From Fusobacterium sp. FSA-380-WT-3A (GTDB lineage Bacteria; Fusobacteriota; Fusobacteriia; Fusobacteriales; Fusobacteriaceae): a stretch of 48,791 nt of DNA. The translations under genes were made by a program, and so were the position numbers. Below are positions 26,257 through 34,629 of the stretch, one piece after another. Below the pieces are notes generated by a model. That model saw only the letters and a list, made by a program, of their open reading frames with translations, was not told the DNA's origin and searched no databases. The stretch is from the NCBI RefSeq assembly GCF_012843705.1, contig NZ_JABAFQ010000014.1:1-48791 (forward strand), written 5' to 3'. The first letter of the stretch is position 1, and every line of letters begins with the position of its first letter.

Positions 26257-28362
26257 TTATAATTTATAAGTTATTTTTCCTGTAGCTGTTGATTCTCCAT
26301 CTGTTTCTATTGAATATCCTACTCCAACCTCTACTTTATCTACTAAATCAAATGTTGCTGATACTGTAGCTATACCTACTCCACCTTCATGTTTTTTTAC
26401 TGGTGTAGAAAATTCTTTTTCTACATCTAGTACTATAAACTCATCTCTCCAATCATCTACATTCATCAATTCTTTTTTCCATCCTAAATCTAAAGCAAAT
26501 TTAACATTTGATTTATCTGTTAATTTTACTTTTTGACCTAATGTAGCCTTTACATAAACTTCATTAGAAATATTTTTTCCTTCATCTACTTTGGCATTAT
26601 TCCATTTTCCACCATCAACAGTTTTAATTCCACCATTTTCTTCAAATTCATCATGTCCAAAGAAAGTTGTATTTAGTCCAGCTGTTAATTTTAAACTACT
26701 CATATCTGTAAAAGATATGTCTTTTGAAAATTGGTTTTTCATACTGATACTGTATGAATCAAAGTCTGCTGTTCTTCCAACTCCTTCTTCACTATTTCTT
26801 TGAACTTTATTATTACTATATACACCATTTAAAGCTAGTGTATATGTTTTATCATTTTCCATTTCTTTATTAAATGTGTATCCCATTACAAAAGAATTTA
26901 AGTCATTTTTACTTTTATTTGAATACTCTATTTTTCCAGCTTGATACCCAATGAATATATTATCTCCTTGAATGAAAGAATTATCTTGAGATAAAACTAA
27001 TGTTGTTTCTTTTAAATTGTATGGAATTGTTCTATAAACATCATCACTATTTTCTTTAGTATCTCTATAGAAAGCTCCTAATTTAAAATTATTTAACTCC
27101 ACTACTGCCTCTGTTCCACTTTCACTTTGATTTGTATATACACCACTTATATATTGTTTAGAAAGTAATTTCTCTTGAGCATCAAGAAGACTTGTTCCTC
27201 TGTCTAAAATTTGAGCATTAAGGTTAGCATATTCTTTCGAAGAAATATCATATCTTTTTAGTGACATCCCACCACTTTCTTCAAATAGAATATATAAATT
27301 ATCTAAATCTTGAGTCATAGATGTATAACCATCTACTTTTCCCTCAGCTATTTGAATTGTTTTTCCTGTATTTGTTGTAATAAATAGTCCATGTCTTCTT
27401 TGTGGTTTGTCTTTTGTATAACTTACTAAATATACTTGGTCATCTAATGCTAAAGTATTACTTTCACATTGGGCTATATCCTTTGGGATAAAGTCTTCCT
27501 CTACTCTTTCCCAAGTTTTTCCATTATCTGATGTACAATAAACTACTCTTTTTTTGTTTTCTCTACCTGTTTCTGCTTTTGCAGCAAGATATATTTTTCC
27601 ATTATGATGGAAAATATTTGATTCACTTGTAATATCTGGTTTTCCAGCTTCACCTTCAGGATAGTTTTCTGGTCTTAGCATTCCTGAAGCTTTCCACGTT
27701 TTTCCTCCATCTTCACTATAAATATATCCTGAAGTACAAGTTTTCTTATCTGGTTTATCTGTATCATGATGCCAAGCTTGAACAGGCATATAAATAGTTC
27801 CATTATATGTCATTCCACTTCCTGGTCCTTGTAACATAAATTTATATCCATCAGGTAATAAATCTTTCATACTTTGACCTTTATCCCATGTTTTTCCTCC
27901 ATCTTTTGAAGTATACATAATAAAATCAAAATTTCCTGTTTTATCCCCTATCCATTTATCATTTTGATATCCAAATAAGAAAGTATTTCCTGAGTTTGGG
28001 TCATGAACAATAGCAGGGTCAGATATTCCCAATTTATGACTTCCATTTGGTCTATTAATCTCTTTATCAGGTATTAATAATTGTTCTTCTGACCAAGTAT
28101 TTCCACCATCATGAGATACTTTTACAGCAAAACCTATTCCATCTTGATAACCTATGTCAGTCCATCCATTTGGTCTATGGTCTCCAACAGCTATCAATGT
28201 CCCTTGAGAAGTTGAAGTTAAAGCTGGTATTCTATAGTAATTTCCTTCGTTTTGTCCTGGTTTATCAGCTTTATAAATCTCCATTTTTTCATTCCATCCA
28301 TCTCCAGCCATAACTCCTGTTGCTAAAGCACAAAATAATGTAAGTAGTGTCAGTTTTTTCAT
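26257..28362 (-). CDS. Surface sialidase with C-terminal outer-membrane barrel (701 aa)
   Basis: Predicted exo-alpha-sialidase displayed on the cell surface. Residues 1-19 are a signal peptide (cleavage after GVMA). The catalytic part (about 20-380) has YRIP (43-46, first arginine), four Asp-boxes at 83-90, 152-159, 216-223 and 278-284 (S.DGG.TW type), and GYTSM near 346-350, where the nucleophile tyrosine of GH33 enzymes lies. From about 410 to 701 comes an alternating-strand autotransporter-like barrel ending in KITYKL. It would release sialic acid from host glycans. It has its own promoter (28444-28472). No sialic acid uptake genes are in the window. Confidence 0.88.
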   Translation of the reverse strand: MKKLTLLTLFCALATGVMAGDGWNEKMEIYKADKPGQNEGNYYRIPALTSTSQGTLIAVGDHRPNGWTDIGYQDGIGFAVKVSHDGGNTWSEEQLLIPDKEINRPNGSHKLGISDPAIVHDPNSGNTFLFGYQNDKWIGDKTGNFDFIMYTSKDGGKTWDKGQSMKDLLPDGYKFMLQGPGSGMTYNGTIYMPVQAWHHDTDKPDKKTCTSGYIYSEDGGKTWKASGMLRPENYPEGEAGKPDITSESNIFHHNGKIYLAAKAETGRENKKRVVYCTSDNGKTWERVEEDFIPKDIAQCESNTLALDDQVYLVSYTKDKPQRRHGLFITTNTGKTIQIAEGKVDGYTSMTQDLDNLYILFEESGGMSLKRYDISSKEYANLNAQILDRGTSLLDAQEKLLSKQYISGVYTNQSESGTEAVVELNNFKLGAFYRDTKENSDDVYRTIPYNLKETTLVLSQDNSFIQGDNIFIGYQAGKIEYSNKSKNDLNSFVMGYTFNKEMENDKTYTLALNGVYSNNKVQRNSEEGVGRTADFDSYSISMKNQFSKDISFTDMSSLKLTAGLNTTFFGHDEFEENGGIKTVDGGKWNNAKVDEGKNISNEVYVKATLGQKVKLTDKSNVKFALDLGWKKELMNVDDWRDEFIVLDVEKEFSTPVKKHEGGVGIATVSATFDLVDKVEVGVGYSIETDGESTATGKITYKL

Positions 28363-28443
28363 CAGAATTATCCCTCCTAGTAAAATTTTAAATAAGTATT
28401 CAATTTTGATTGTGTATTTTTATGTACTCGAGAACATGGAATG

Positions 28444-28472
28444 AGTATACTATAAAAAATAAATTTTTTCAA
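28444..28472 (-). promoter_or_regulatory. Promoter of the sialidase gene
   Basis: Read leftward: TTGAAA (28467-28472), 17 bp, TATACT (28444-28449), with a leader of about 75 nt. The rest of the gap 28473-28761 is AT-rich with no recognisable signal. Confidence 0.65.
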
Positions 28473-28761
28473 TCTTTTTTTGTTATATTACATACATTTT
28501 TTTATAAAATAAAACACTTTTTTTATAATATTAACATAGACTTTACTTTATTCTTTAAAACTAGAAAATTATTTTATAAAAATATTTGGTGTTATTTTAT
28601 AAAAATTATTCTCTTTTATATTGTAAATTCTAATTATTCTTCAAAAAAATATTATATTTTTTATTAAATTACTAAATCTCTTTATTTTTATATGTGTTAA
28701 TTTTAATTAAACATTAAAATTAAATAAATATTAATATAACAATTATTTATATAATTATTAT

Positions 28762-28796
28762 AAAAAAGGTGGTGTAATTATACACCACCAATTTTT
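28762..28796 (-). terminator. Terminator of the hipBA operon
   Basis: GGTGGTGTA (28768-28776) pairs with TACACCACC (28781-28789) around loop ATTA; T-run on the leftward transcript. Confidence 0.85.
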
Positions 28797-29940
28797 ATCT
28801 ATTCATCTTCTTTAATATCTTTCCTAAATCTTTTTTTACTATTTTTTCTATATCCTTGGCTATACTTTGAGCCTCTTCCATATTCATTCCTATATTTTCA
28901 GCAACCTTTAATATATCCTTTAGAGTTGGGTTTTTACCCTCTCCATTTATAGTTGTAGCGTGTTCCCCATTTATAGAATAACTATAAGTCAAGTCATAAG
29001 CTGGAGAAAGTTTCCATTCTTTTGTATCTTCATCATAAATAAATGAAAAATTTTTAGAATGGTCATCTCTATTATGAGCAAAAACATTAAAACACATCAA
29101 CTTATACATTTTTTTTACTTCTTCAAAACTCATTGTAAGTTTTAGAGTAAGTTGCATTAATAAATTATAATCAAGGTTGGGTAATCTATGAGAGGTTTCT
29201 AATAATCCACTTACAGAAATCATATGTATTCTTTTTTCTTTTCCATCATCAGTTAATTTTCTATCAAATCTTTTTACTCCAAAATATCCTGATGAAATTT
29301 TTGAGGGAAATAATCTTGTTTCAGGAAGTTCAATCCCACATTTTCTAGCACATAATGAATATTCATACTCTATTTTTCCTATATCATTCACATCATAAGA
29401 AGATGGAAACTTTATTATCCACTCTTCATTATCTATATTAGTTAAGATTTTTGGTCTTGCTCCCCCTGAAGAACCTCCAAGTAAAAAGAGTTTATCCAAA
29501 TCTTTTGAATAATTTGTATTTAACATTTCACTACAAGCTATAGCCAATTTATCTAAATCTTTTTCATTTTCCTTTATTTTAAAATCATACTCAGGTCTAT
29601 AAGTTAAAGCTCCCATTCCTGAGTCTCCAACTATTGCCAATCTATTTAATAAATTTACCTCTCTTGGATTTATTTTTTTGTTAATAAGTAATCTATCTAC
29701 CAAAAGTTTCCCCCAACCATCTGGTAAACTATCAGAAAATACTCCAAATAAGCCATCAAAAGGGTCTATCTTTGGAATAAAAACTTTTTTTACTAAAGGT
29801 AAACTAAATGGACTTATAGAAAATCCCTCTATTAACCATTTACTATCATATTCAAAAGCTACAAGATTATTGGGTAACATAGCCAAAGTCCCCACTTTTA
29901 TACCTTGATAAAATACCTGTAAAGATTTAATAATTTCCAT
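28795..29940 (-). CDS. hipA: HipA-family serine/threonine kinase toxin (381 aa)
   Basis: Full-length HipA: N-terminal subdomain with the GDSGMGALTYRP segment (105-115), P-loop-like GGSSGGARPK (155-164), catalytic NRDDHSKN (290-297) and metal-binding DLT (316-318). E. coli HipA phosphorylates glutamyl-tRNA synthetase and causes persistence; the target here is unknown. It is co-transcribed with and overlaps the hipB-like gene by 14 bases. All key residues seem intact, so it is probably active. Confidence 0.9.
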   Translation of the reverse strand: MEIIKSLQVFYQGIKVGTLAMLPNNLVAFEYDSKWLIEGFSISPFSLPLVKKVFIPKIDPFDGLFGVFSDSLPDGWGKLLVDRLLINKKINPREVNLLNRLAIVGDSGMGALTYRPEYDFKIKENEKDLDKLAIACSEMLNTNYSKDLDKLFLLGGSSGGARPKILTNIDNEEWIIKFPSSYDVNDIGKIEYEYSLCARKCGIELPETRLFPSKISSGYFGVKRFDRKLTDDGKEKRIHMISVSGLLETSHRLPNLDYNLLMQLTLKLTMSFEEVKKMYKLMCFNVFAHNRDDHSKNFSFIYDEDTKEWKLSPAYDLTYSYSINGEHATTINGEGKNPTLKDILKVAENIGMNMEEAQSIAKDIEKIVKKDLGKILKKMNR

Positions 29941-30211
29941 TAATAATCTCCTCTATAGAGCTATACTCCTTTTTCTTAAATAATTCTAAAAATTCCTCCT
30001 CACATCCCAATACAATAGCAATTTTTATAAGAGAAAATAGAGAAATTTCGCCTTTATTTTCAAATCTTTTTATAGAACCAAAACTCACCCCCGACTTTTT
30101 GGCTAATTCCTCCTGTGTCAATTTTAATTCTTTTCTTTTTCTCCTAACATTTTTTACTATTTCTAATTGAATTTCTTTAGGTGTCGTATTCTTCAAAAAA
30201 TCAAATTCCAT
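29927..30211 (-). CDS. hipB: HipB-like XRE antitoxin (94 aa)
   Basis: Helix-turn-helix of the XRE family: RRKRKELKLTQEELAKKSGVSFGSIKRFEN. It lies directly upstream of and overlaps hipA, the standard antitoxin position. The ATG at 30211 has no ribosome binding site. The -10 box lies only about 10 bases upstream, so the mRNA may be leaderless. A long inverted repeat covers the promoter and the ATG, consistent with autorepression by HipB-HipA. Confidence 0.88.
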   Translation of the reverse strand: MEFDFLKNTTPKEIQLEIVKNVRRKRKELKLTQEELAKKSGVSFGSIKRFENKGEISLFSLIKIAIVLGCEEEFLELFKKKEYSSIEEIINGNY

Positions 30212-30270
30212 ATATAATATATTATCTAAAAACTACAAAAAAGTCAATATTTAGATAATATATTATATAT
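30210..30270. promoter_or_regulatory. hipBA promoter-operator: 21-bp inverted repeat
   Basis: Perfect arms at 30210-30230 and 30250-30270 with a 19-base spacer. Read leftward, the spacer holds TTGACT (-35) and the near arm holds GATAAT (-10). The near arm reaches the hipB ATG. Confidence 0.8.
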
Positions 30271-30305
30271 AAAAAAGGTGGTGTAATTATACACCACCTT
30301 TTTTT
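30271..30305 (-). terminator. Terminator of hsp20
   Basis: GGTGGTGTA (30277-30285), loop ATTA, TACACCACC (30290-30298), with T/A runs on both sides. Nearly the same hairpin as at 28768. Confidence 0.88.
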
Positions 30306-30323
30306 ACTTAGAGAGGATTTATA

Positions 30324-30752
30324 TTATCCTTCTATTTGAATATATCTTTTTTCAGGTATTTTTTCTTGAATTTCTTTTTTTGGAACTTCTAATTTTAAAA
30401 TACCATTTTCAAATTTACCTTTTATATCTTCTTGAGTTAGATTTTCACCAATGTAGAAACTTCTAGTACATTGTCCTGTGTATCTTTCTTTTCTTATATA
30501 TCTTCCTTCGTTATCTTTCTCATCTTTATTTTCATTGTGAGAAGCTGTGATAACTAAATATCCATTGTTAATTTCAGCTTTTATGTCCTCTTTAGCAAAT
30601 CCTGGAAGTTCTACTTCTAATAAATATGAGTTTTCTAACTCTTTAATATCTGTGCTACCTATTGATTTTTGATTTTTAAAACCGTCCATAAAGAAATCAT
30701 CATCAAAAACATCATTCATAAATCCTCTTCTAAAAATACTTGGCATCAACAT
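30324..30752 (-). CDS. Hsp20 small heat-shock chaperone
   Basis: ATP-independent holdase. The alpha-crystallin domain (about residues 32-128) shows YLLEVELPGFAKEDIKAEI, GYLVITASH, RSFYIGENL and the closing GILKLEVPKKE; the C-terminal tail follows. The upstream ATG at 30761 abuts AAGGAG. The ATG at 30752 has the proper spacing and is preferred, giving MLMPSIFRR. A CIRCE element overlaps the promoter, so HrcA control is expected. Confidence 0.93.
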   Translation of the reverse strand: MLMPSIFRRGFMNDVFDDDFFMDGFKNQKSIGSTDIKELENSYLLEVELPGFAKEDIKAEINNGYLVITASHNENKDEKDNEGRYIRKERYTGQCTRSFYIGENLTQEDIKGKFENGILKLEVPKKEIQEKIPEKRYIQIEG

Positions 30753-30846
30753 ATATACCATCTCCTTATTAATACAAACAATATTTTTAAATTTTTATTA
30801 TTTTCTTTTTATATGTTCTAAATACCTTTTCCTCATTTACAAATTT

Positions 30847-30875
30847 ATTATACAACTTTTTGTTAGCACTGTCAA
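30847..30875 (-). promoter_or_regulatory. Perfect consensus promoter of hsp20
   Basis: Read leftward: TTGACA (30870-30875), 17 bp, TATAAT (30847-30852). The -35 box is inside the CIRCE element. Confidence 0.88.
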
Positions 30876-30889
30876 TAGATGAGTGCTAA
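30863..30889. promoter_or_regulatory. CIRCE element (HrcA operator)
   Basis: TTAGCACTG, nine bases, GAGTGCTAA: one mismatch from the TTAGCACTC-N9-GAGTGCTAA consensus. It covers the -35 box of hsp20. Confidence 0.92.
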
Positions 30890-30994
30890 TTTTTTTAAAT
30901 TTTTTTTATAAGGAAACTATTAAGACTGTATCTAGTTTTTAGGAGATTTAAAGGAAATTTTTTAGAATTTTTTTATAAATTTTTTTATTTTTTG

Positions 30995-31036
30995 TAAAAA
31001 AAAGTCTAGAGAAAAAATTCTCTAGGCTATCTTTTT
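30995..31036 (-). terminator. Terminator behind the 122-aa gene
   Basis: CTAGAGAA (31006-31013) pairs with TTCTCTAG (31018-31025) around AAAA, followed by T on the leftward transcript. Confidence 0.8.
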
Positions 31037-31038
31037 AT

Positions 31039-31407
31039 TTAATATTCTTTTATAAAATAATAAGAACCTTTAATATCAGTATTTTCAGGTTTCATAAAAA
31101 CCCATTCTTTATCATTATCAATAAAATTTTGCATAAGTACTAATCCAAATATTTTAGCAGCTAATTCCTCATTACAATCACTAGCCTTTTCATATATTGG
31201 TTGAAAAACTGTATTAGTCCAATCTTTTCCAGGAATAAAACTAGAAGTTAATATTTTATTATTATCTTTTAAAGAAGTTTCATTTATAATTTCTTGTAAT
31301 TTTGAATTGATCTTATCTCTTTCAATTTTATCTAACTTATAAAAGCAATTAAATGTTTCTTGATGAGAAACTTTTGATATTTCTTGGCCATAAATATTAT
31401 ATAACAT
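31039..31407 (-). CDS. Hypothetical protein (122 aa)
   Basis: Soluble, no signal peptide or membrane segment. It begins MLYNIYGQEISKV and contains PGKDWTNTVFQPIYEKA and a C-terminal KGSYYFIKEY. No family recognised. AGGAGG is 7 bases before the ATG. It is the second gene of a two-gene operon (18-base gap) with a possible EVE/PUA-like protein. The pair has its own promoter and terminator, so the products probably work together. Confidence 0.6.
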   Translation of the reverse strand: MLYNIYGQEISKVSHQETFNCFYKLDKIERDKINSKLQEIINETSLKDNNKILTSSFIPGKDWTNTVFQPIYEKASDCNEELAAKIFGLVLMQNFIDNDKEWVFMKPENTDIKGSYYFIKEY

Positions 31408-31425
31408 AATTTACCTCCTAAAATA

Positions 31426-32010
31426 TTAATCTTTAAAATATAAAGTTTTAATAATATTACTTAATCTTTCAGCTTCTTGTTTTGTTAAATCTCTTGGAAT
31501 AGTTATTGTTACACTTTCTTTTCCTGGTCTTAAAGGTAAAGTGATGGTTTCAAATTTATTTGAATTATCTTCTATTTCTTCATTTTTTAAAATTTTTTCA
31601 ATCAATTCACTATATTTATTTAATCTTGCTGATGTATGTCTAGTTTTTAAAATACTTCTCATTTCCATTGGCATATCTTTTCTTTGTTTTACATCTAAAA
31701 ATTTTACTTTTCTTTGATTTCTATAGTCATCTTCTAAAGGAATATTATCATTATAAAAATAATCAGAAGTTATTTGGGCAAAATATATATTATCTCCATT
31801 TGGAATAATTACTATATCTCCTTCTTTCATTTCATTTACAAAAATATTTAAATTTGTATGTGCCATTCCATCATATTTCTCTTTTAAATTACATTGTTTT
31901 AAATTACCTGAATCACTCCAACCTACTGCTATAATACTTTCTTCTAAAAACTCATTCATTCTATTGTGTTGACTTGGATTAGGACGAAGTAAAAAATAGT
32001 TTTTATTCAT
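31426..32010 (-). CDS. Hypothetical protein with possible EVE/PUA-like N-terminal region (194 aa)
   Basis: The N-terminal 110 residues read like a PUA/EVE-type modified-base or nucleic-acid reader: YFLLRPNPSQ, IIAVGWSDSG, the turn MKEGDIVIIPNGDNIYFAQITSDY, and RNQRKVKFLDV. Such folds front several type IV restriction and defence enzymes. The C-terminal 60 residues are short and contain TKQEAERLSNIIKTL; no nuclease motif is visible. GGGGG precedes the ATG. A promoter lies at 32053-32081. The family call is tentative. Confidence 0.5.
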   Translation of the reverse strand: MNKNYFLLRPNPSQHNRMNEFLEESIIAVGWSDSGNLKQCNLKEKYDGMAHTNLNIFVNEMKEGDIVIIPNGDNIYFAQITSDYFYNDNIPLEDDYRNQRKVKFLDVKQRKDMPMEMRSILKTRHTSARLNKYSELIEKILKNEEIEDNSNKFETITLPLRPGKESVTITIPRDLTKQEAERLSNIIKTLYFKD

Positions 32011-32052
32011 AATCTTATCCCCCTTTATAAATATTTTACTTATTGTATTTTT

Positions 32053-32081
32053 ATATTATCATCTTTTAATCTATAAGTCAA
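32053..32081 (-). promoter_or_regulatory. Promoter of the two-gene hypothetical operon
   Basis: Read leftward: TTGACT (32076-32081), 17 bp, TAATAT (32053-32058). Confidence 0.55.
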
Positions 32082-32121
32082 TATATTTTTTATTTTAGAT
32101 ATCTATTAAATTTCTAATTTC

Positions 32122-32160
32122 TAAAAAAATAAAATAGCCCAGAGAAAAACTCTCTGGACT
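32122..32160 (-). terminator. Terminator of the MATE gene
   Basis: 10-bp stem with one G-U (32136-32145 with 32151-32160), loop of five, T-rich tail on the leftward transcript. Confidence 0.8.
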
Positions 32161-32172
32161 ATAAAATAAATT

Positions 32173-33501
32173 TTATACTTCTATCTCTCTCATACCAACA
32201 GTACTAAAGAATATTATAGAGAACACCAAAGTCACCATTTCATTTACAGGTGCACTCATCCATATACCTCTACTATTAAACATAGTTGGGAAAATATAAA
32301 GTAAGGTATTTATAATTATAATACCTCTTAAAACACTTAAAACAACAGATACTTTAGGGTTTTCAATAGCTGTGAAATAAGCCCCTATAATTATATTAAG
32401 TCCCATTAAAATATATGTAAAACTATAAATTGTAATAGCTTCTTTTGTAATCTCATAAAGGATAATATCATTTTTTACAAATACAGATATTATATCACTA
32501 GCAAATAAATTAACTAAACTATAAAATCCTATTCCTAATACAAAAACTGTACCTATACCGATTTTCAAAGTTTTTTTAATTTTCTCAAATTCACAAGCTC
32601 CATAATTGTAACTTATAATTGGTTGTAACCCTTGAGAAAATCCAATCATTGTCATTGTAACTAAAGTTGAAATATATCCAATTATTCCAAAAGTAGATAC
32701 TCCCTTTTCTCCTATAATATTCATAATCTTGATATTAAAAGCCATAATAACTATACCTGTGGCCACTTCTGTAAGAAATTCTGGAGAACCCTTAAATAAT
32801 ATTGATTTTACCATTTTAAAATCAAGTTTCATAAATCTAAACTTAAATTTAGTAGCTCTAAATCTTAAATAATACCACAACATAAATGATGTAGTAAATT
32901 GAGCCATTCCTGTAGCCAATGCTGCTCCTTCTATTCCCCAATGGAAATGAACGATAAAAACATAGTCTAGTACAATATTCATTATTGCACCACCTAAGTT
33001 ACAAAACATTGAATAGCTTGGATTTCCATCTATCCTTATAAATATTTCAAAACCATAAGCCATTAAATAGAACAATGTAAAAAATGAAATAACGAAAAGA
33101 TAAGTTTTAGCTGGGGTTAAAATAATATTGTTAGCTCCTAAGAATTTTACAACAGTTTCAGGGAAAAATACCCCTAAAACTCCCAATCCCATTCCTAGTA
33201 AAAGTAAAGTTTCTAAGGCAATACTATATATTCTTTCTACCTCTTTTTCTTTACCCTCTCCTAATTTTACTGCTATCATTGTACCAGAACCTATGGCTAT
33301 CATTATACCTAAAGCAAACGAAAAATTTACATAAGGCATTACAATATTTACAGCAGCAATCTCTTTACTTCCTAAAAATTTCCCTATAAACATACCATCT
33401 ACTATGGTGTATAGAGAATAAATCCACATTGTAAGAATTGATGGAATACTAAATTTAAAAATAGTTTTTACCAAATTGTCTTTACCTAAATTTGTCCTCA
33501 T
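32173..33501 (-). CDS. MATE-family multidrug efflux transporter (442 aa)
   Basis: Inner-membrane cation-coupled drug exporter with about 12 membrane segments. Family segments: IPSILTMWIYSLYTIVDGMFIG near the N-terminus and GFSQGLQPIISYNYGA in the second half. The frame extends upstream, but the ATG at 33501 has AAGGAG at 9 bases and is the likely start. It is divergent from a MerR-type regulator. Its promoter has the over-long 19-bp spacer with a dyad that MerR proteins activate, and a 21-codon leader frame lies between promoter and gene. Confidence 0.9.
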   Translation of the reverse strand: MRTNLGKDNLVKTIFKFSIPSILTMWIYSLYTIVDGMFIGKFLGSKEIAAVNIVMPYVNFSFALGIMIAIGSGTMIAVKLGEGKEKEVERIYSIALETLLLLGMGLGVLGVFFPETVVKFLGANNIILTPAKTYLFVISFFTLFYLMAYGFEIFIRIDGNPSYSMFCNLGGAIMNIVLDYVFIVHFHWGIEGAALATGMAQFTTSFMLWYYLRFRATKFKFRFMKLDFKMVKSILFKGSPEFLTEVATGIVIMAFNIKIMNIIGEKGVSTFGIIGYISTLVTMTMIGFSQGLQPIISYNYGACEFEKIKKTLKIGIGTVFVLGIGFYSLVNLFASDIISVFVKNDIILYEITKEAITIYSFTYILMGLNIIIGAYFTAIENPKVSVVLSVLRGIIIINTLLYIFPTMFNSRGIWMSAPVNEMVTLVFSIIFFSTVGMREIEV

Positions 33502-33557
33502 ATATATCATCTCCTTTTGTAACATCAATTAAGTAAGAAAATTAGAAATGATATACT

Positions 33558-33623
33558 TTAAGTCTCCCTATCTCTAAATTTAAAACAAAAGTCGAGCAAT
33601 AGATTTCTTATTATGTTTTTCAT
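33558..33623 (-). CDS. Possible 21-aa leader peptide upstream of the MATE gene
   Basis: ATG at 33623 with AGGAGAG 8 bases upstream. It encodes MKNIIRNLLLDFC and eight more residues before TAA. It lies inside the MATE leader (about 140 nt). This could be a translational attenuation peptide or a chance frame; only the strong ribosome binding site supports it. Confidence 0.4.
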   Translation of the reverse strand: MKNIIRNLLLDFCFKFRDRET

Positions 33624-33647
33624 AATTATCACTCTCCTAGTATTAAT

Positions 33648-33678
33648 ATTATAATCCTTAGAACTATTCTAAGGTCAA
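33648..33678 (-). promoter_or_regulatory. MerR-type promoter of the MATE gene
   Basis: Read leftward: TTGACC (33673-33678), 19-bp spacer, TATAAT (33648-33653). The dyad CCTTAGAA-CTA-TTCTAAGG (33656-33674) fills the spacer. A 19-bp spacer with a centred dyad is the mark of MerR-family activation. Confidence 0.88.
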
Positions 33679-33784
33679 GGGGGAGAATAAATATTTTTTT
33701 AAACTGAAAGAAATAATTTTTCGTCAAAATTATATGTTTATAATCAATAATATTTTTTTAAATTTTTATGTAAGGTGACTTTTT

Positions 33785-34606
33785 ATGGAGATAAATAAAA
33801 AAGAAAAATTTTATAAAATAGGAGAAATCAGCAAACTTTATAATATAAGTTCTGATATACTTAGACACTATGATAAAATAGGACTTGTTTCACCAGATTT
33901 TATAGGGGATAACGGCTATCGCTATTATTCTAAAAAACAGATTTGGAAATTAAATAATATACGAAATTTGAGAAATCTAGGTTTCGGACTTAAAGAGATA
34001 CAAGACTTTTTAGATGAGAGAAATATCAATTCTGCCACAGAGATTTTAGAATTACAATTAAAAAAAATTCAAGAAAATATAGCCAATCTTCAAGAATTAA
34101 AAGAGGAGATTGAAAATAAACTAACCAATATTGAATTTTTTAAAAACTTTAAAGATTTTGATAAACCTATTATTAAATATATTCCTAAAAGGAAGTTTTT
34201 ACGTTCTAAAGGACTTTTTAACAAAGAGTGGGAGATTGATTTTGAGCATAAGATTTTAAATGCCAAAACTGAATATGACAATGATTTTATACTGACAAAT
34301 AATGAAATGGGAGCTACTATTACACAAGAAAATTTTTTAGCTGGTAAATACGACACTTTTTCTGAAACTTTTATCATAAATGATGAAAGAGGAGAAATTT
34401 TAGAGGAGGGATATTTCCTTACTATTGTTTTCAAAGGTAGTTATACAAACATTAATAAGTACTATGAAATTTTAAAAGATTATATCTTAGAAAATAATCT
34501 TGAGATTTTAGGAGATGCCCACGAAATATATCATATAGAAAAACATATTACAGAAGATGAAAAAGAGTTTATAACTGAAATTCAAATACCAATTAAAAGA
34601 AATTAA
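33785..34606 (+). CDS. MerR-family transcriptional regulator with effector-binding domain (273 aa)
   Basis: N-terminal MerR helix-turn-helix (about 8-78: YKIGEISKLYNISSDILRHYDKIGLVSP ... GYRYYSKKQIWKLN), a coiled-coil dimer helix (about 90-125), and a GyrI/BmrR-like ligand domain (about 130-270). It probably senses a compound and activates the divergent MATE pump through the 19-bp-spacer promoter between them. It starts at the ATG preceded by AAGGTGA. Its own transcription may be autoregulated by the same dyad. Confidence 0.9.
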   Translation: MEINKKEKFYKIGEISKLYNISSDILRHYDKIGLVSPDFIGDNGYRYYSKKQIWKLNNIRNLRNLGFGLKEIQDFLDERNINSATEILELQLKKIQENIANLQELKEEIENKLTNIEFFKNFKDFDKPIIKYIPKRKFLRSKGLFNKEWEIDFEHKILNAKTEYDNDFILTNNEMGATITQENFLAGKYDTFSETFIINDERGEILEEGYFLTIVFKGSYTNINKYYEILKDYILENNLEILGDAHEIYHIEKHITEDEKEFITEIQIPIKRN

Positions 34607-34629
34607 AAACAAAAAGGAGAAATACTTGT

